Counted from the first letter of the stretch, positions 10,101 through 17,605 are shown. The stretch is 18,114 nt of DNA from UBA4416 sp020846025 (GCA_963169295.1 CAUJDD010000021.1:1-18114); one strand, 5' to 3'. Program-made: numbers and translations. The notes: generated by a model not told the origin, from the sequence alone.

Positions 10101-10841
10101 AATCTGGTAGAAGAGTACAATAAAATGCTGGTTAAACTTGAAAAAAGTTCGGAGTTATTAGCAGCTTCAGAAAGAGAAACGGCATGGCGAGAAATGGCCA
10201 AACAAGTAGCGCATGAAATTAAAAATCCGCTTACACCAATGAAATTGAACATTCAACATTTGCAACGCATCGCCGAACACCATCCCGAAGAAATGAATGA
10301 AAAGGTGGTAAAAGTTTCCAAAATATTAATAGAACAAATAGACACACTATCTCACATAGCCACTGAGTTCTCAAATTTTGCTAAATTACCTAATGCCAAT
10401 TTAGAACCCGTTAATCTTAAAGAAATAATAGAAAACATTACGGAGTTGTTTAAACAAAATTCATCATGCGATATAACGATTGAATGTAATACCGATTTGT
10501 GGATAAAAGCCGATAAAGAACAATGTATTCGTGTATTTACAAACTTACTTAAAAATGCCGAGCAATCAATCCCAGAAACTAAAAAGGGATTCATTCATTT
10601 ATTAGCGCATAAAGAAAATGAATTTATCGAAATTTCAATTAGGGATAACGGTGTTGGAATTCCGGATGAACTCAAGCATAAATTATTTACACCAAATTTC
10701 ACCACTAAAACTACAGGAACAGGTTTAGGATTAGCGATGGTAAAAAATTCGGTGATGTCTTTTGGTGGTACCATTACCTTTGAATCTGAAATTGGAAAAG
10801 GTACAGTATTTACAATGCGGTTTAATGAAATAAGTGTTTAA
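7182..10841 (+). CDS. Large polytopic sensor histidine kinase (HAMP-HisKA-HATPase)
   Basis: This is a 1219-residue sensor kinase. Helix 7-26 is followed by an extracytoplasmic region (about 27-210), then about eight helices (211-465), a second external domain (about 466-709), two helices (710-733 and 746-770), a third external domain (771-915) and a last helix (916-939). The cytoplasmic part holds HAMP (about 940-990), the dimerization region with phospho-acceptor H1011 in QVAHEIKNPLTPMK, the N box (N1125 in NLLKNAEQS), G1 (D1155 in DNGVGIPDE) and G2 (TGTGLGLAMV, 1178-1187). The catalytic core resembles the NtrY-type branch. All kinase boxes are intact, so activity is expected. No response regulator is encoded nearby and the signal is unknown. 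The next gene converges, with only four bases between the stops. Confidence 0.92.
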   Translation: MKNLPFSFYIVLLSSILLGVFSFIISQGNNFTTQELAKNAEEALQDKETEAEELLKRLALNIDSSKKQNIFVVNQELLETLKKTEDISIYAYKNDSLCFWSDNQPTIDFYNYTNEYNIQLIKIRNGWYEYIKKTDYNNSEYTLIALINIKNEYDFENRYLNNQFSTWLNLPEHTKLIAPVSYLNHAVKSKNGPLLFEIYRTDGLYKSKKIIGYCFILQLISFILFLWSIYILVKSTIQHKLYSLLTITILAFVTRTVMIYFKIPDIFYHSSLYDAKIFANASSFYFGYLGDTLINSLILFFISVLFYKNYTYEFQRNWQKNIWLIIQSLVVILFSLGLTQLISSLINNSTVSYNINELFNITPYSFIGIVSVGLLCYAFYLFIEKTILILHSNTKYILVFYTFILSYAIYKFCIESSSNSDLKHLLFLLLTPLPYVFQKLKMSFNIINVGLIILIFTLITSTLFNRYEKINKTQTYEVISQSLTDKQDVVAENEFIKVSNAIKTDIKLKNLLTLLPLSADQIEQSLRQVNFSGYFERYEIIMSLFKNDCTPIFTNINPEYLNEDYFKLQIEKSGSQTICDDLYFINRDRKNIRYIAHLKIDDVTSDSSKTFHLFLQLEPKQAVNLGAFPDLLLDKSLENKFENKHISYAVFESGKLLSTFGEFQYPLLIKESSFKSNDNSSFQHFRYDVSSNSTVIITDKGFGFWGRFTFNSYLFALFSVIVLITIWFNALVIKRHLQFKSLNTRIQVILVSVVIISLAVVATGTVWVVTSQFEFKNKKDLVLKAQSVLKELQQSTGQQESLDVQMKDNTTFRLKRLSQLFGSDISLFSSNGMLYTSSQPAIYDQGLLSKFMNPIAFMNFEQGIKANFTQKENIGSLNYLSSYIPFYNSQDKLLGYINLPYFSRQKDLEKELTAYLTTLINIYTILFVITTLTALLISNLLTKPLRIIQEQISNIQFGKYNESLKWKTKDEIGNLVEEYNKMLVKLEKSSELLAASERETAWREMAKQVAHEIKNPLTPMKLNIQHLQRIAEHHPEEMNEKVVKVSKILIEQIDTLSHIATEFSNFAKLPNANLEPVNLKEIIENITELFKQNSSCDITIECNTDLWIKADKEQCIRVFTNLLKNAEQSIPETKKGFIHLLAHKENEFIEISIRDNGVGIPDELKHKLFTPNFTTKTTGTGLGLAMVKNSVMSFGGTITFESEIGKGTVFTMRFNEISV

Positions 10842-10845
10842 ACAA

Positions 10846-12939
10846 CTATAATTTCTTCAGTTTTTTTGTAGAAATATTATATAAATAAACATTTCCACCA
10901 TCTTTATAACATAAATACAAAGTAGAACTTAAAGCAGTAATCTCTTTAAATTCGGCGTTTAATAATATATCACCCGAATATGTTATCAATCCATTTAAAC
11001 CTTTATCAGTTAAACGATAAACTGATGTATTAAATTCGTTCTCAATCTTTCCTTCTTTCAAACTAAATACAATTTCACCTTCGTTGTCAATTAAAAAAAC
11101 GGTTGATTTTTTATACGTAATTGCTGTATTAAAATTAAAATCTGTAGCATCTTCATAATCCATAGATGTAATTGGTTTTAATTTTCTATCTACAAAACCA
11201 TACTTCGAATTTTTTTGAACCCGAATGATATTAGATTTGGCAAAGTAAACATCTTGATATTGCCCAAAAGGAATAGATTGCTTACCATTAGCATCTATCA
11301 AAGCTACTTTATCGCCCTGCAACAATTTAAAAAGTGTGCCATTGGTGTAATAAGAAACAGGATTTGCATTGTTGTAATTATAAGTAATAGAGGTTATAAA
11401 ACATTTTTCTATAGCATTAAAAAAACCGTACAAATTATCTTTTACAACTAGATAAATACCATTCATACACGGTGTGATAAAATCAAATTTTGTTGGCAAT
11501 AATAATTCTTCATTAAGATTCATCAAACCAAAAAAATTGTCTCTTTTTACAACAGATAATGCATTTTCATCCACATTTGAAATCCAATCCCACTGTGCTT
11601 GTAAAACTTTATTGTCTGTGCTTATTAAACCATATTGTTTTTTTAAATAATACGCATAGCCATTTTCAAAATTACCAAGCTTGTTATATTTAAATGGAAT
11701 TACTATTTCACCTTTGGCATTAATGACTCCATACATATCTTGTTTTTTACATATAAAATATTTACCTATACTTGTTATCATATCATCAAAGGCATCAGAT
11801 ATAACTTGCCCACTTCTATTAATTAAGTAATACTTTGATTTTCGTTTAACAATTGCAACGCCATTGCTATAATTTTCTGCCTCATCAAAAGTTTGATTGA
11901 AAATTTGAATTCCTTCTTTATTAATGTAGAAACAACTGTCATTCCTACACACAGAAGCAATACCCTCTGTAAAATTAAGTGCATCATCAAACTGAGGCAA
12001 AATCTTCCAATTACCTAATGTATCTATAAAACCAAATTTTTCTAGAGAATTCTTAACAGGAATTAATTTAATATCAGATAGATTAATTTCCTTTAACACA
12101 TCTTGAGTTAAAGGATATTCAGGATAAAGTTTAATAAATCGAGTAAGCTCCTGTTTACTATATGTTTTCATTGATGAGCTATACAATAGTTTCCAGGCCT
12201 CTAATTGCGTAGTTTGGGTAGAAAAACGTTGTATGAATCGGTATAAGCTATCCGATGAATAAAGCTGACGTGTTAGCTCTAATAAATTTCGTTCGGCATA
12301 AAATACATTAGGATTGGATTTAAAGTGAATTAAGAATCTTTGATATTGCTCTCTTGTTTTTTCATTTGTTTGCTCATTATATTCAAAATCAAAAAATAAT
12401 TTCTGAGCTTTAGAATACAAAACACTCTCTGGGTATTTTGATAAGAAAACTTGAATACTATCACTTTTTTGATAATTAATTAACCTGCTTAATTCTAGTT
12501 GATCTCGTTTATCAAAACACACTTGTTTTATTGAATCGGTGGCTAATAAAAAAGTTGATAGAAAATGGGAAATAGAATGAGTGTTACCTAGTTCAACATA
12601 TTTTTGAAAAGCCCTATTGTTAATGTAGTAAGCCAATTGAGCAATTGAACCAGAGCTAATATAAAAGGTGGAAAATGTTGCTGTATCTTTAAACTGAGTT
12701 GATGCTACATAAATATACTTCGCTGCACTATCATAATTTGAAAAGGGGTTATCATTTCGAGAATAAATAGTGGCTAAACCATAAGCTGCAAAAGCTGGTT
12801 GTTTCTTAATAGATTTATAAAATAACTGTTTGGCTTTAAAATAATCGTAAATAGATAAAGCTTCATAAGCCTTACTAATAGAAGATGCCATTGAATTAAG
12901 ACACACTACTATGTATAAATATGTGAAAAGTTTTTTCAA
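10846..12939 (-). CDS. WG-repeat protein with TPR-like N-terminal region, probably exported
   Basis: The C-terminal two thirds consist of WG repeats, recognisable as recurring units such as FGFIDTLGNW, YGVINAKGEIVIPF, YGLISTDNK, FGLMNLNEELLLP, YGFFNAIE and YGFVDRKLKP, each about 40-50 residues. The N-terminal third is helical and TPR-like (IYDYFKAKQLFYKSIKKQPA...AYGLATIY). WG-repeat proteins are abundant in Bacteroidota, mostly without assigned function. The start is uncertain. The frame is open to a TTG at 12972, but a TTG at 12939 gives (M)KKLFTYLYIVVCLNS, a typical signal peptide, and is preferred. The first ATG (12891) would remove that signal. A TAAATTTA box just upstream fits a start near 12939. 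It could be periplasmic or surface attached. Confidence 0.8.
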   Translation of the reverse strand: MKKLFTYLYIVVCLNSMASSISKAYEALSIYDYFKAKQLFYKSIKKQPAFAAYGLATIYSRNDNPFSNYDSAAKYIYVASTQFKDTATFSTFYISSGSIAQLAYYINNRAFQKYVELGNTHSISHFLSTFLLATDSIKQVCFDKRDQLELSRLINYQKSDSIQVFLSKYPESVLYSKAQKLFFDFEYNEQTNEKTREQYQRFLIHFKSNPNVFYAERNLLELTRQLYSSDSLYRFIQRFSTQTTQLEAWKLLYSSSMKTYSKQELTRFIKLYPEYPLTQDVLKEINLSDIKLIPVKNSLEKFGFIDTLGNWKILPQFDDALNFTEGIASVCRNDSCFYINKEGIQIFNQTFDEAENYSNGVAIVKRKSKYYLINRSGQVISDAFDDMITSIGKYFICKKQDMYGVINAKGEIVIPFKYNKLGNFENGYAYYLKKQYGLISTDNKVLQAQWDWISNVDENALSVVKRDNFFGLMNLNEELLLPTKFDFITPCMNGIYLVVKDNLYGFFNAIEKCFITSITYNYNNANPVSYYTNGTLFKLLQGDKVALIDANGKQSIPFGQYQDVYFAKSNIIRVQKNSKYGFVDRKLKPITSMDYEDATDFNFNTAITYKKSTVFLIDNEGEIVFSLKEGKIENEFNTSVYRLTDKGLNGLITYSGDILLNAEFKEITALSSTLYLCYKDGGNVYLYNISTKKLKKL

Positions 12940-12985
12940 AAATCTGAGTGTAAATTTATAAATTGCAACCAATTAAGCCTAAATA

Positions 12986-13177
12986 ATGATGACAAGTGGT
13001 AAAATCATATTTGCAATTAGTTTCTTTATCGTCTTTATTATTGGAATGCTATGGTCTTACCGTAAAGATAATATTGTTAATAATCTACATTTTAAAGGCT
13101 CTTTAAAGATTTTAGGAACTATTCTTGTAGTTTTTGGACTCGTCATATTATATGTTAAATTACGACATAAAATGTAA
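12986..13177 (+). CDS. Small membrane protein with two transmembrane helices, unknown function
   Basis: The protein has 63 residues. Helix one is KIIFAISFFIVFIIGMLW (about 6-23), a basic and polar linker YRKDNIVNNLHFKGSLK follows, then helix two ILGTILVVFGLVILYV and a basic tail KLRHKM. The positive linker and tail suggest a hairpin with both of these on the same, probably cytoplasmic, side. It is divergent from the WG-repeat gene. Two consecutive ATG codons (12986, 12989) can serve as start. No conserved catalytic motif is visible and I do not recognise a named family, though two-helix proteins of this build are common in the phylum. The coding call rests on the clean amphipathic layout. Confidence 0.7.
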   Translation: MMTSGKIIFAISFFIVFIIGMLWSYRKDNIVNNLHFKGSLKILGTILVVFGLVILYVKLRHKM

Positions 13178-13228
13178 TTTTAATCTGTTTTTTTACTAAT
13201 TTAGTTTATTAAATAACCATTCAAGATA

Positions 13229-14017
13229 ATGAAACACCTATTGTTATTTGTTCTAAGTATTACAACTTCTGTCGCCTTTTCGACCGATGTTTTAGTTTTA
13301 GAAGGAAAATTTCAAAGTAAAAATGTTTTTATACAAAACTCATTTGGACCTAATGGCGTTGGTTTTTGCGCCACCGAAATAAAAGTAAACGGACGTATTG
13401 CAACTGATGAAGTTAATTCTTCTTCTTTTGAAATAGATTTAACCGCCATGAATATAAAGCCAGGCGAAAAGGTGGTAATAGAAATTAGTCATAAAAACGA
13501 TTGTATGCCTGTTGTTTTAAATCCAGAAGTACTAAAACCAAGACCTACCTTTGACATCGTGAGTATGAACGTGAATCCTGAAGGTATTTTAAAATGGACT
13601 ACAAAGAATGAAAATGGTGCTTTGCCCTATATCATTGAACAATTTAAATGGAATAAATGGGTGTATGTAGGTGAAGTTCAAGGCATAGGCACACCCGAAA
13701 ATCATGATTATTCTTTTAAAGTATTGACCCATAGTGGAGAAAATAAATTTAGAGTAAAACAAAAAGGATTTGCAGTTGCGCCTAAAGCCTCTTCAACAGT
13801 GATGATGACTTCATCAATTAGTAAACCGTCATTTATGATTACTCAAAATTTTAATGAAATTCAATTTACTGCCGAAACAGCCTTTGAAATTTATGACACA
13901 TACGGCGTGATTGTGAAAAAAGGATTTGGAAAAAAGATAGACATAAAAAACTTGAACAAAGAAAAATATTACCTCTGTTACGATAATCAAGTGGGAGAGT
14001 TTGAAAAGAAAAAGTAA
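13229..14017 (+). CDS. Secreted protein with T9SS type A-like C-terminal end
   Basis: The protein has 262 residues with an N-terminal signal peptide (MKHLLLFVLSITTSVAFS). The middle is beta-rich without a motif I can name; residues about 106-185 look like a fibronectin/Ig-type sandwich (ILKWTTKNENGALPYIIEQ...GENKFRVKQKG). The last 40 residues (EIYDTYGVIVKKGFGKKIDIKNL...YYLCYDNQVGEFEKKK) follow the pattern of the T9SS type A sorting domain: a Y-D-x-x-G-x-x-V turn, a hydrophobic strand, an N-L turn and a basic end. It is therefore probably exported across the outer membrane and processed. It starts 51 bases after the small membrane protein gene and converges with the DUF4421 gene. Function unknown. 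Confidence 0.78.
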   Translation: MKHLLLFVLSITTSVAFSTDVLVLEGKFQSKNVFIQNSFGPNGVGFCATEIKVNGRIATDEVNSSSFEIDLTAMNIKPGEKVVIEISHKNDCMPVVLNPEVLKPRPTFDIVSMNVNPEGILKWTTKNENGALPYIIEQFKWNKWVYVGEVQGIGTPENHDYSFKVLTHSGENKFRVKQKGFAVAPKASSTVMMTSSISKPSFMITQNFNEIQFTAETAFEIYDTYGVIVKKGFGKKIDIKNLNKEKYYLCYDNQVGEFEKKK

Positions 14018-14020
14018 TTT

Positions 14021-15049
14021 CTAGAATCTCACTCCCACTCCTAACTCAATCCAATTATTAATTATCTTAAGACGTGACTCCTTAATTGGAATAGTATTAT
14101 ACTCGTAGGTATAAATTAAATTAGTAAAAACGTGTTCGCCATTATATCCAAATTGTGATTTAATAGTTGCATAAGTTGGATAATTAATCCAAGCGCGTTT
14201 CTTGTTGTCTTGGGTATAGTTTTGTAATTGCAAACCACTACCTCCCATAGTTACAATAGTAAGATGAAAATATTTTTGGATTACAAATTGATATCCAAAT
14301 CCAAAATAAATAATAGAGCTAATAAAATTACCATATCTTAATTTATCCAGATTAGGGTACAATTTACCTTGTGTAGGCGGTACAAAACTGGTATCGGCTT
14401 CTATGCGCTGATAACGTTCGCTAAAACCCATTAGAAAAGAACCTGCACTTTTCTTTTGGCGTTCTCCTTGAGCAAAGGCTGCATTTAACGAAAAATTATG
14501 ATTAAAATTAAACCCCAAATTTAACCCAGCATCAATAATTCTTAAGTCAGGCGACTTCGGAAACCCTAATGAATCCTTATTCCAATTAGGATAATAAGAC
14601 TCATAAGTTTTTAAATAAAAACCTTTATAATCTCTATAAAAGATTCCCCAATTTAGTACCCTACCTTGTATATTAATTGTGATATTTCTGAATTATGTAT
14701 TCCCAAAATCATGTTTTATTTGGTTGGAGGCGGGCAATTGAACCGCTGCAGAAACATATACCTTTTTAATTTTTACTGATAATCCAACAACACCCGGAAC
14801 AGCAGGTTTATATTTAAAATTATCACCCTTTCCAAACATTCTATTACTCACATTTAATCCCACTTCGGGATATACAAAACGAGGACGAATGAGGTAATTC
14901 TTCGGAAAAACTTCAATGTTTTCAGGTGGTTTCTTTTCCTTTTTTTTCTTCTCTTTTTTTACTGGTACTTCTTTAAGCGTTGCTTCTTGTGAATAAGCCT
15001 CCACATGGACTATAAATAAAAAGAATATAAAGTAAAATTTAAACCTCAT
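14021..15049 (-). pseudogene. DUF4421-like outer-membrane beta-barrel gene interrupted by one in-frame TAA
   Basis: From the ATG at 15049 the frame encodes a signal peptide (MRFKFYFIFFLFIVHVEAYSQ), a lysine-rich linker (VKKEKKKKEKKPP) and barrel-like strands (YLIRPRFVYPEVGLNVSN), then stops after 118 codons at TAA (14695-14693). The same frame continues without another stop for 223 codons to 14021. That stretch includes the 58-codon segment beginning FRNITINIQGRVLNWGIFYR, then YKGFYLKTYESYYPNW and an aromatic end (WIELGVGVRF) typical of an outer-membrane barrel. Content and order resemble DUF4421 proteins of Bacteroidota. No frameshift is needed; one base change (for example AAA, GAA or CAA to TAA) would restore a 341-residue protein. 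It may be a recent nonsense mutation, a sequencing error or, less likely, a read-through site. The frame upstream of 15049 begins only with a TTG. Confidence 0.82.
14693..14695 (-). other. Premature in-frame stop codon (TAA) in the DUF4421-like gene
   Basis: On the minus strand the sequence around it reads DFGNT-stop-FRNITINIQG. Both flanks are in the same frame and together read as continuous beta-barrel sequence, so the stop is the only lesion seen. Confidence 0.85.
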
Positions 15050-15090
15050 ACAAAACAAATTTAATTATTATTTTAAATATGGATAATGCT

Positions 15091-15098
15091 TATTTTTG
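15091..15098 (+). promoter_or_regulatory. Candidate -7 box (TATTTTTG) for the GT2-DUF2062 gene
   Basis: TATTTTTG matches TAnnTTTG exactly and ends 11 bases before the ATG at 15110. No TTG sits about 20 bases upstream, so the -33 box is unconvincing. Its position inside the longest reading frame argues for the downstream ATG (15110) over the ATG at 15086. Confidence 0.4.
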
Positions 15099-15109
15099 CA
15101 ACCTTAGTA

Positions 15110-16318
15110 ATGAGTGAACTCAACGAACATAGCCTATTTGTAAAAGAAAAATTTAAACAACTCAAATGTTGTGTTTTAATTCCTACCTACAATAACGAAA
15201 AAACAATAGAAAGCGTTATTCAATCTACTTTAAAGTATTGTGATGATATCATCGTAGTAAATGACGGTTGTACTGACAACACCAAACTGATTTTAGAGAA
15301 TTATCCAACACTCCATATTGTAACACACCTACACAATCAGGGCAAAGGGATGGGTTTGCGTAATGGTTTTAAAAAGGCAGTTGAGTTAGGATTTGATTAT
15401 GCAATAACAATTGATAGTGATGGGCAACATTATCCAAAAGATTTTATATTATTTCTTGAAAAAATAGAAAAAGAACCAGGCAGCTTAATCATCGGAGCAC
15501 GAAATATGACTGTGGAAAATGTGCCCAATAAAAGCACTTTTGGAAATAAGTTTAGTAACTTTTGGTTTTGGGCTGAGACAGGTATTTCAATGCCTGATAC
15601 ACAAAGCGGTTACAGATTATATCCCATTCAACGTTTAAAAAAAATATGGTTGTTTACTACCAAATTTGAATTTGAAATTGAAGTAATTGTAAAAGCAGCT
15701 TGGCACAACATACCCGTAATATCCATTCCTGTTAGTGTATATTATGCACCAGCAAACGAAAGGGTATCTCATTTTATTCCTAGTAGAGACAGTACACGCA
15801 TTAGTTTTTTAAATACATATCTAGTAATTCTAGCTCTTTTGTTTTGGCGCCCAGTAATGCTTATACGAAAGCTAACCTTAAAAAATTTAAAAAAACTATG
15901 GAAAGAAGAAGTAATAGCTGCACAAGAAAGTGCCTCTGTTAAAGCCATATCTGTAGGTGTAGGTTTATTTTTTGGGATTGTGCCAATCTGGGGGTTTCAA
16001 TTTGCGTTAGCCATTCTTTCAGCCGTATTCTTTAAACTCAATAAGGCTATTGTAGGTCTTACAGCTCAAATATCAGTACCTCCTATGATACCTTTTATTT
16101 TATATGCAAGTGTAAAAATGGGCGAATGGGTTTGCGGAGAACAAGTAGATATTGATTTGAATAAATTTTTAACTATTGAAACACTTAAGAATTTATACAT
16201 CTATTATGTAGGAGCCACAGTACTTTCTGTTATTACTGGTGTATTAGGTTGGTTGCTTACACTTATAATACTTAAATTAATTGGATATAAACCCAATACC
16301 AATGAGTCAGCAAGCTAA
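15110..16318 (+). CDS. GT2 family glycosyltransferase fused to a DUF2062 membrane domain
   Basis: The protein has 402 residues. The N-terminal half is a family 2 (GT-A) glycosyltransferase of the dolichol-phosphate-mannose-synthase-like kind. It shows CCVLIPTYNNEKTI (20-33), VVNDGCTDNT (49-58), the metal-binding DSD at 102-104 in IDSDGQH and the QSGYRL acceptor-site motif (165-170). Residues about 232-250 are hydrophobic. The C-terminal DUF2062 domain (about 262-395) carries GLFFGIVPIWGFQ and further membrane segments to the end. It probably transfers a sugar from a nucleotide donor to a lipid carrier or envelope lipid at the inner membrane; donor and acceptor cannot be read. The alternative ATG at 15086 adds eight residues and overlaps a -7 box. 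The 3' end overlaps the next gene by 17 bases. Confidence 0.88.
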   Translation: MSELNEHSLFVKEKFKQLKCCVLIPTYNNEKTIESVIQSTLKYCDDIIVVNDGCTDNTKLILENYPTLHIVTHLHNQGKGMGLRNGFKKAVELGFDYAITIDSDGQHYPKDFILFLEKIEKEPGSLIIGARNMTVENVPNKSTFGNKFSNFWFWAETGISMPDTQSGYRLYPIQRLKKIWLFTTKFEFEIEVIVKAAWHNIPVISIPVSVYYAPANERVSHFIPSRDSTRISFLNTYLVILALLFWRPVMLIRKLTLKNLKKLWKEEVIAAQESASVKAISVGVGLFFGIVPIWGFQFALAILSAVFFKLNKAIVGLTAQISVPPMIPFILYASVKMGEWVCGEQVDIDLNKFLTIETLKNLYIYYVGATVLSVITGVLGWLLTLIILKLIGYKPNTNESAS

Positions 16319-16958
16319 CCGTTATTTCTTGGTTCATAAACCTTATAAAATGGTTTCACAATTTGTAAGCCCCGATAAGGTAAGGCTACTAGGCGATTTG
16401 GATTATCATTTTCCAGAAGGTACGCACGCCATAGGGCGTTTAGATAATAATTCGGAGGGATTACTGCTACTTACCACCAATAAAAGAGTTACCAAATTAC
16501 TGTTTGAAAGTGGCGTACCGCATCAGCGTGTGTATATTATACAAGTAGAAGGTGTTATTAGCGACGAAACGCTTCAAAAATTAAAAACAGGGGTAGAAAT
16601 TATCCTAAAAGGTAAAGGTAGTAAAACCTACATAACCGAACCTTGCGAGGTTGAACGCATTACAAAACCAAATTATTTAGAAAAAAGGCAACACGAATTC
16701 TCCGATGCCTTGCCTTGCTCGTGGTTAAAAATGACCTTAACCGAGGGCAAGTACCATCAAGTACGGAAAATGGTGGCTGTAGTTGGACACGATTGTAAAC
16801 GATTAATTAGAGAATCTATTGAAGGACTTCATATCATTAACTTAAAAGTAGGTGATGTATTAGAGATAGAAGAAGAAGATTTTTTTAAAAAATTAAAAAT
16901 TGAGAATTGGAAGTTACCAATTACACACAAGCCTAATAATTTCGGGTTTGCTTATTGA
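16302..16958 (+). CDS. rRNA pseudouridine synthase, RsuA/RluE-like
   Basis: The protein has 218 residues. It starts RYFLVHKPYKMVSQF, the usual opening of the RsuA/RluB/E/F catalytic domain without an S4 domain, as in RluE. Catalytic D48 lies in GRLDNNSEGLLLLT. The conserved C-terminal block EGKYHQVRKMVAVVGH..KRLIRESI is intact. It should convert a uridine of large-subunit rRNA to pseudouridine; RluE modifies 23S U2457 in E. coli, but the target here is not shown by the sequence. The ATG at 16302 is preferred over a TTG seven codons upstream. It overlaps the end of the GT2-DUF2062 gene by 17 bases, so translation is probably coupled. The last residues (KPNNFGFAY) extend past the usual end. Confidence 0.92.
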   Translation: MSQQANRYFLVHKPYKMVSQFVSPDKVRLLGDLDYHFPEGTHAIGRLDNNSEGLLLLTTNKRVTKLLFESGVPHQRVYIIQVEGVISDETLQKLKTGVEIILKGKGSKTYITEPCEVERITKPNYLEKRQHEFSDALPCSWLKMTLTEGKYHQVRKMVAVVGHDCKRLIRESIEGLHIINLKVGDVLEIEEEDFFKKLKIENWKLPITHKPNNFGFAY

Positions 16959-16976
16959 GTACACATAAAAACAGAA

Positions 16977-17032
16977 GAAGCTTCATTCAACACAGGATTA
17001 AATCGAAGCAGAGCTTCGTTTAATCCCTATAT
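16977..17032. repeat. 56-bp direct repeat with internal hairpin, copy 1
   Basis: This block is identical to 17880-17935. It starts with the palindrome GAAGCTTC. Inside, GGATTAAA-T-CGAAGC (16995-17009) pairs with GCTTCGTTTAATCC (17013-17026) around an AGA loop, giving 14 pairs with one bulged T. It is followed by ATTGGTGGCAG and a T-run (17044-17050) that resemble the flank of copy 2. It lies between the pseudouridine synthase and parE stops and could serve as a terminator for either strand. Confidence 0.92.
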
Positions 17033-17048
17033 ATTGGTGGCAGTTTTT

Positions 17049-17348
17049 TTATTCGTTTATTCTGTTTTCCAAGTCCATTCGTCCGTGTAAAATTCTTGTT
17101 ATTTCGATTTGTTTGTTATCAAGCTGTCTGTAAAATATAATGTGTCGATTTACTTTCAGACCTAATAATTCATTTTTGACACCTTCATATTTTTTGCCAA
17201 TTTTTGGGTCGTCTGCAATGTTTCGACAATTTTCAAGTAACATTTCATAATATTTGTCTGCTTGTTTTTCAGACCATTTATCAAAAGTATAATCCCAAAT
17301 ATTTGTCAAATCTTCAACAGCTTTGTTAGTCAGTTTATACTTAAACAT
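17049..17348 (-). CDS. parE: RelE/ParE family toxin
   Basis: The protein has 99 residues. FKYKLTNKAVEDLTNIWDYT at the N-terminus, the central ..NIADDPKIGKKY.. block and the strand pair LGLKVNRHIIFYRQL...IEITRILHGRMDL match the ParE/RelE toxin fold. R and H residues before IIFYR and in the ILHGRMD end are typical of the ParE branch, which poisons DNA gyrase in studied cases. The target here is inferred only. Its start overlaps the end of the antitoxin gene by eight bases, the usual antitoxin-first order with translational coupling. The stop lies within the T-run flanking repeat copy 1. Confidence 0.92.
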   Translation of the reverse strand: MFKYKLTNKAVEDLTNIWDYTFDKWSEKQADKYYEMLLENCRNIADDPKIGKKYEGVKNELLGLKVNRHIIFYRQLDNKQIEITRILHGRMDLENRINE

Positions 17349-17589
17349 TAGCTTTCTTTCTCGCTTTTAATTCTTTAAGATGTTTTTTAGGGTCAAAATC
17401 GTGAGCAATTCCACTGTCAATTCCTTCTTGAATTGCCGTTTTTAACGCTAAAATTTTACTTTCCTCATCTTCTAAAAGTCGAAGTCCTGCACGAATAACT
17501 TCGCTTACATTTTTATATCGTCCTGCTGAAACTTGACTACTCACAAACTGGTCAAAATAGCTTCCAAGTGATATTGATGTATTTTTCAT
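17341..17589 (-). CDS. parD: ParD-like CopG/Arc (ribbon-helix-helix) antitoxin
   Basis: The protein has 82 residues. The N-terminus NTSISLGSYFDQFVSSQV then GRYKNVSEVIRAGLRLLEDEE is the ribbon-helix-helix DNA-binding domain of ParD: a beta strand, helix A, the turn with S-E-V-I-R and helix B. The C-terminal half (AIQEGIDSGIAHDFDPKKHLKELKARKK) is the charged toxin-binding tail, with the common EGI-SGI-DFD pattern. It should neutralise the overlapping ParE-like toxin and repress its own promoter, which carries a perfect palindrome. The ATG lies 16 bases after the -7 box. Confidence 0.93.
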   Translation of the reverse strand: MKNTSISLGSYFDQFVSSQVSAGRYKNVSEVIRAGLRLLEDEESKILALKTAIQEGIDSGIAHDFDPKKHLKELKARKKANV

Positions 17590-17605
17590 TTTTATAAACT
17601 TTCTT

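Noticed and set aside
10046..10594. Two minus-strand frames within the histidine kinase core
   Set aside because: They are antisense to the conserved HAMP, HisKA and ATPase regions and have no own signals.
11215..11451. Plus-strand 78-codon frame inside the WG-repeat gene
   Set aside because: It is antisense to clear WG repeats and has no recognisable protein features.
14519..14692. Frameshift between two separate barrel ORFs
   Set aside because: Translating the gap shows the same frame stays open for all 58 codons; the only lesion is one TAA, so neither a frameshift nor two genes is needed.
15056..15063. TAAATTTG on the minus strand as the promoter of the DUF4421-like gene
   Set aside because: It matches the -7 pattern, but it is only six bases from the ATG and lacks a -33 TTG, so it would imply an almost leaderless transcript; it is left as chance in AT-rich DNA.
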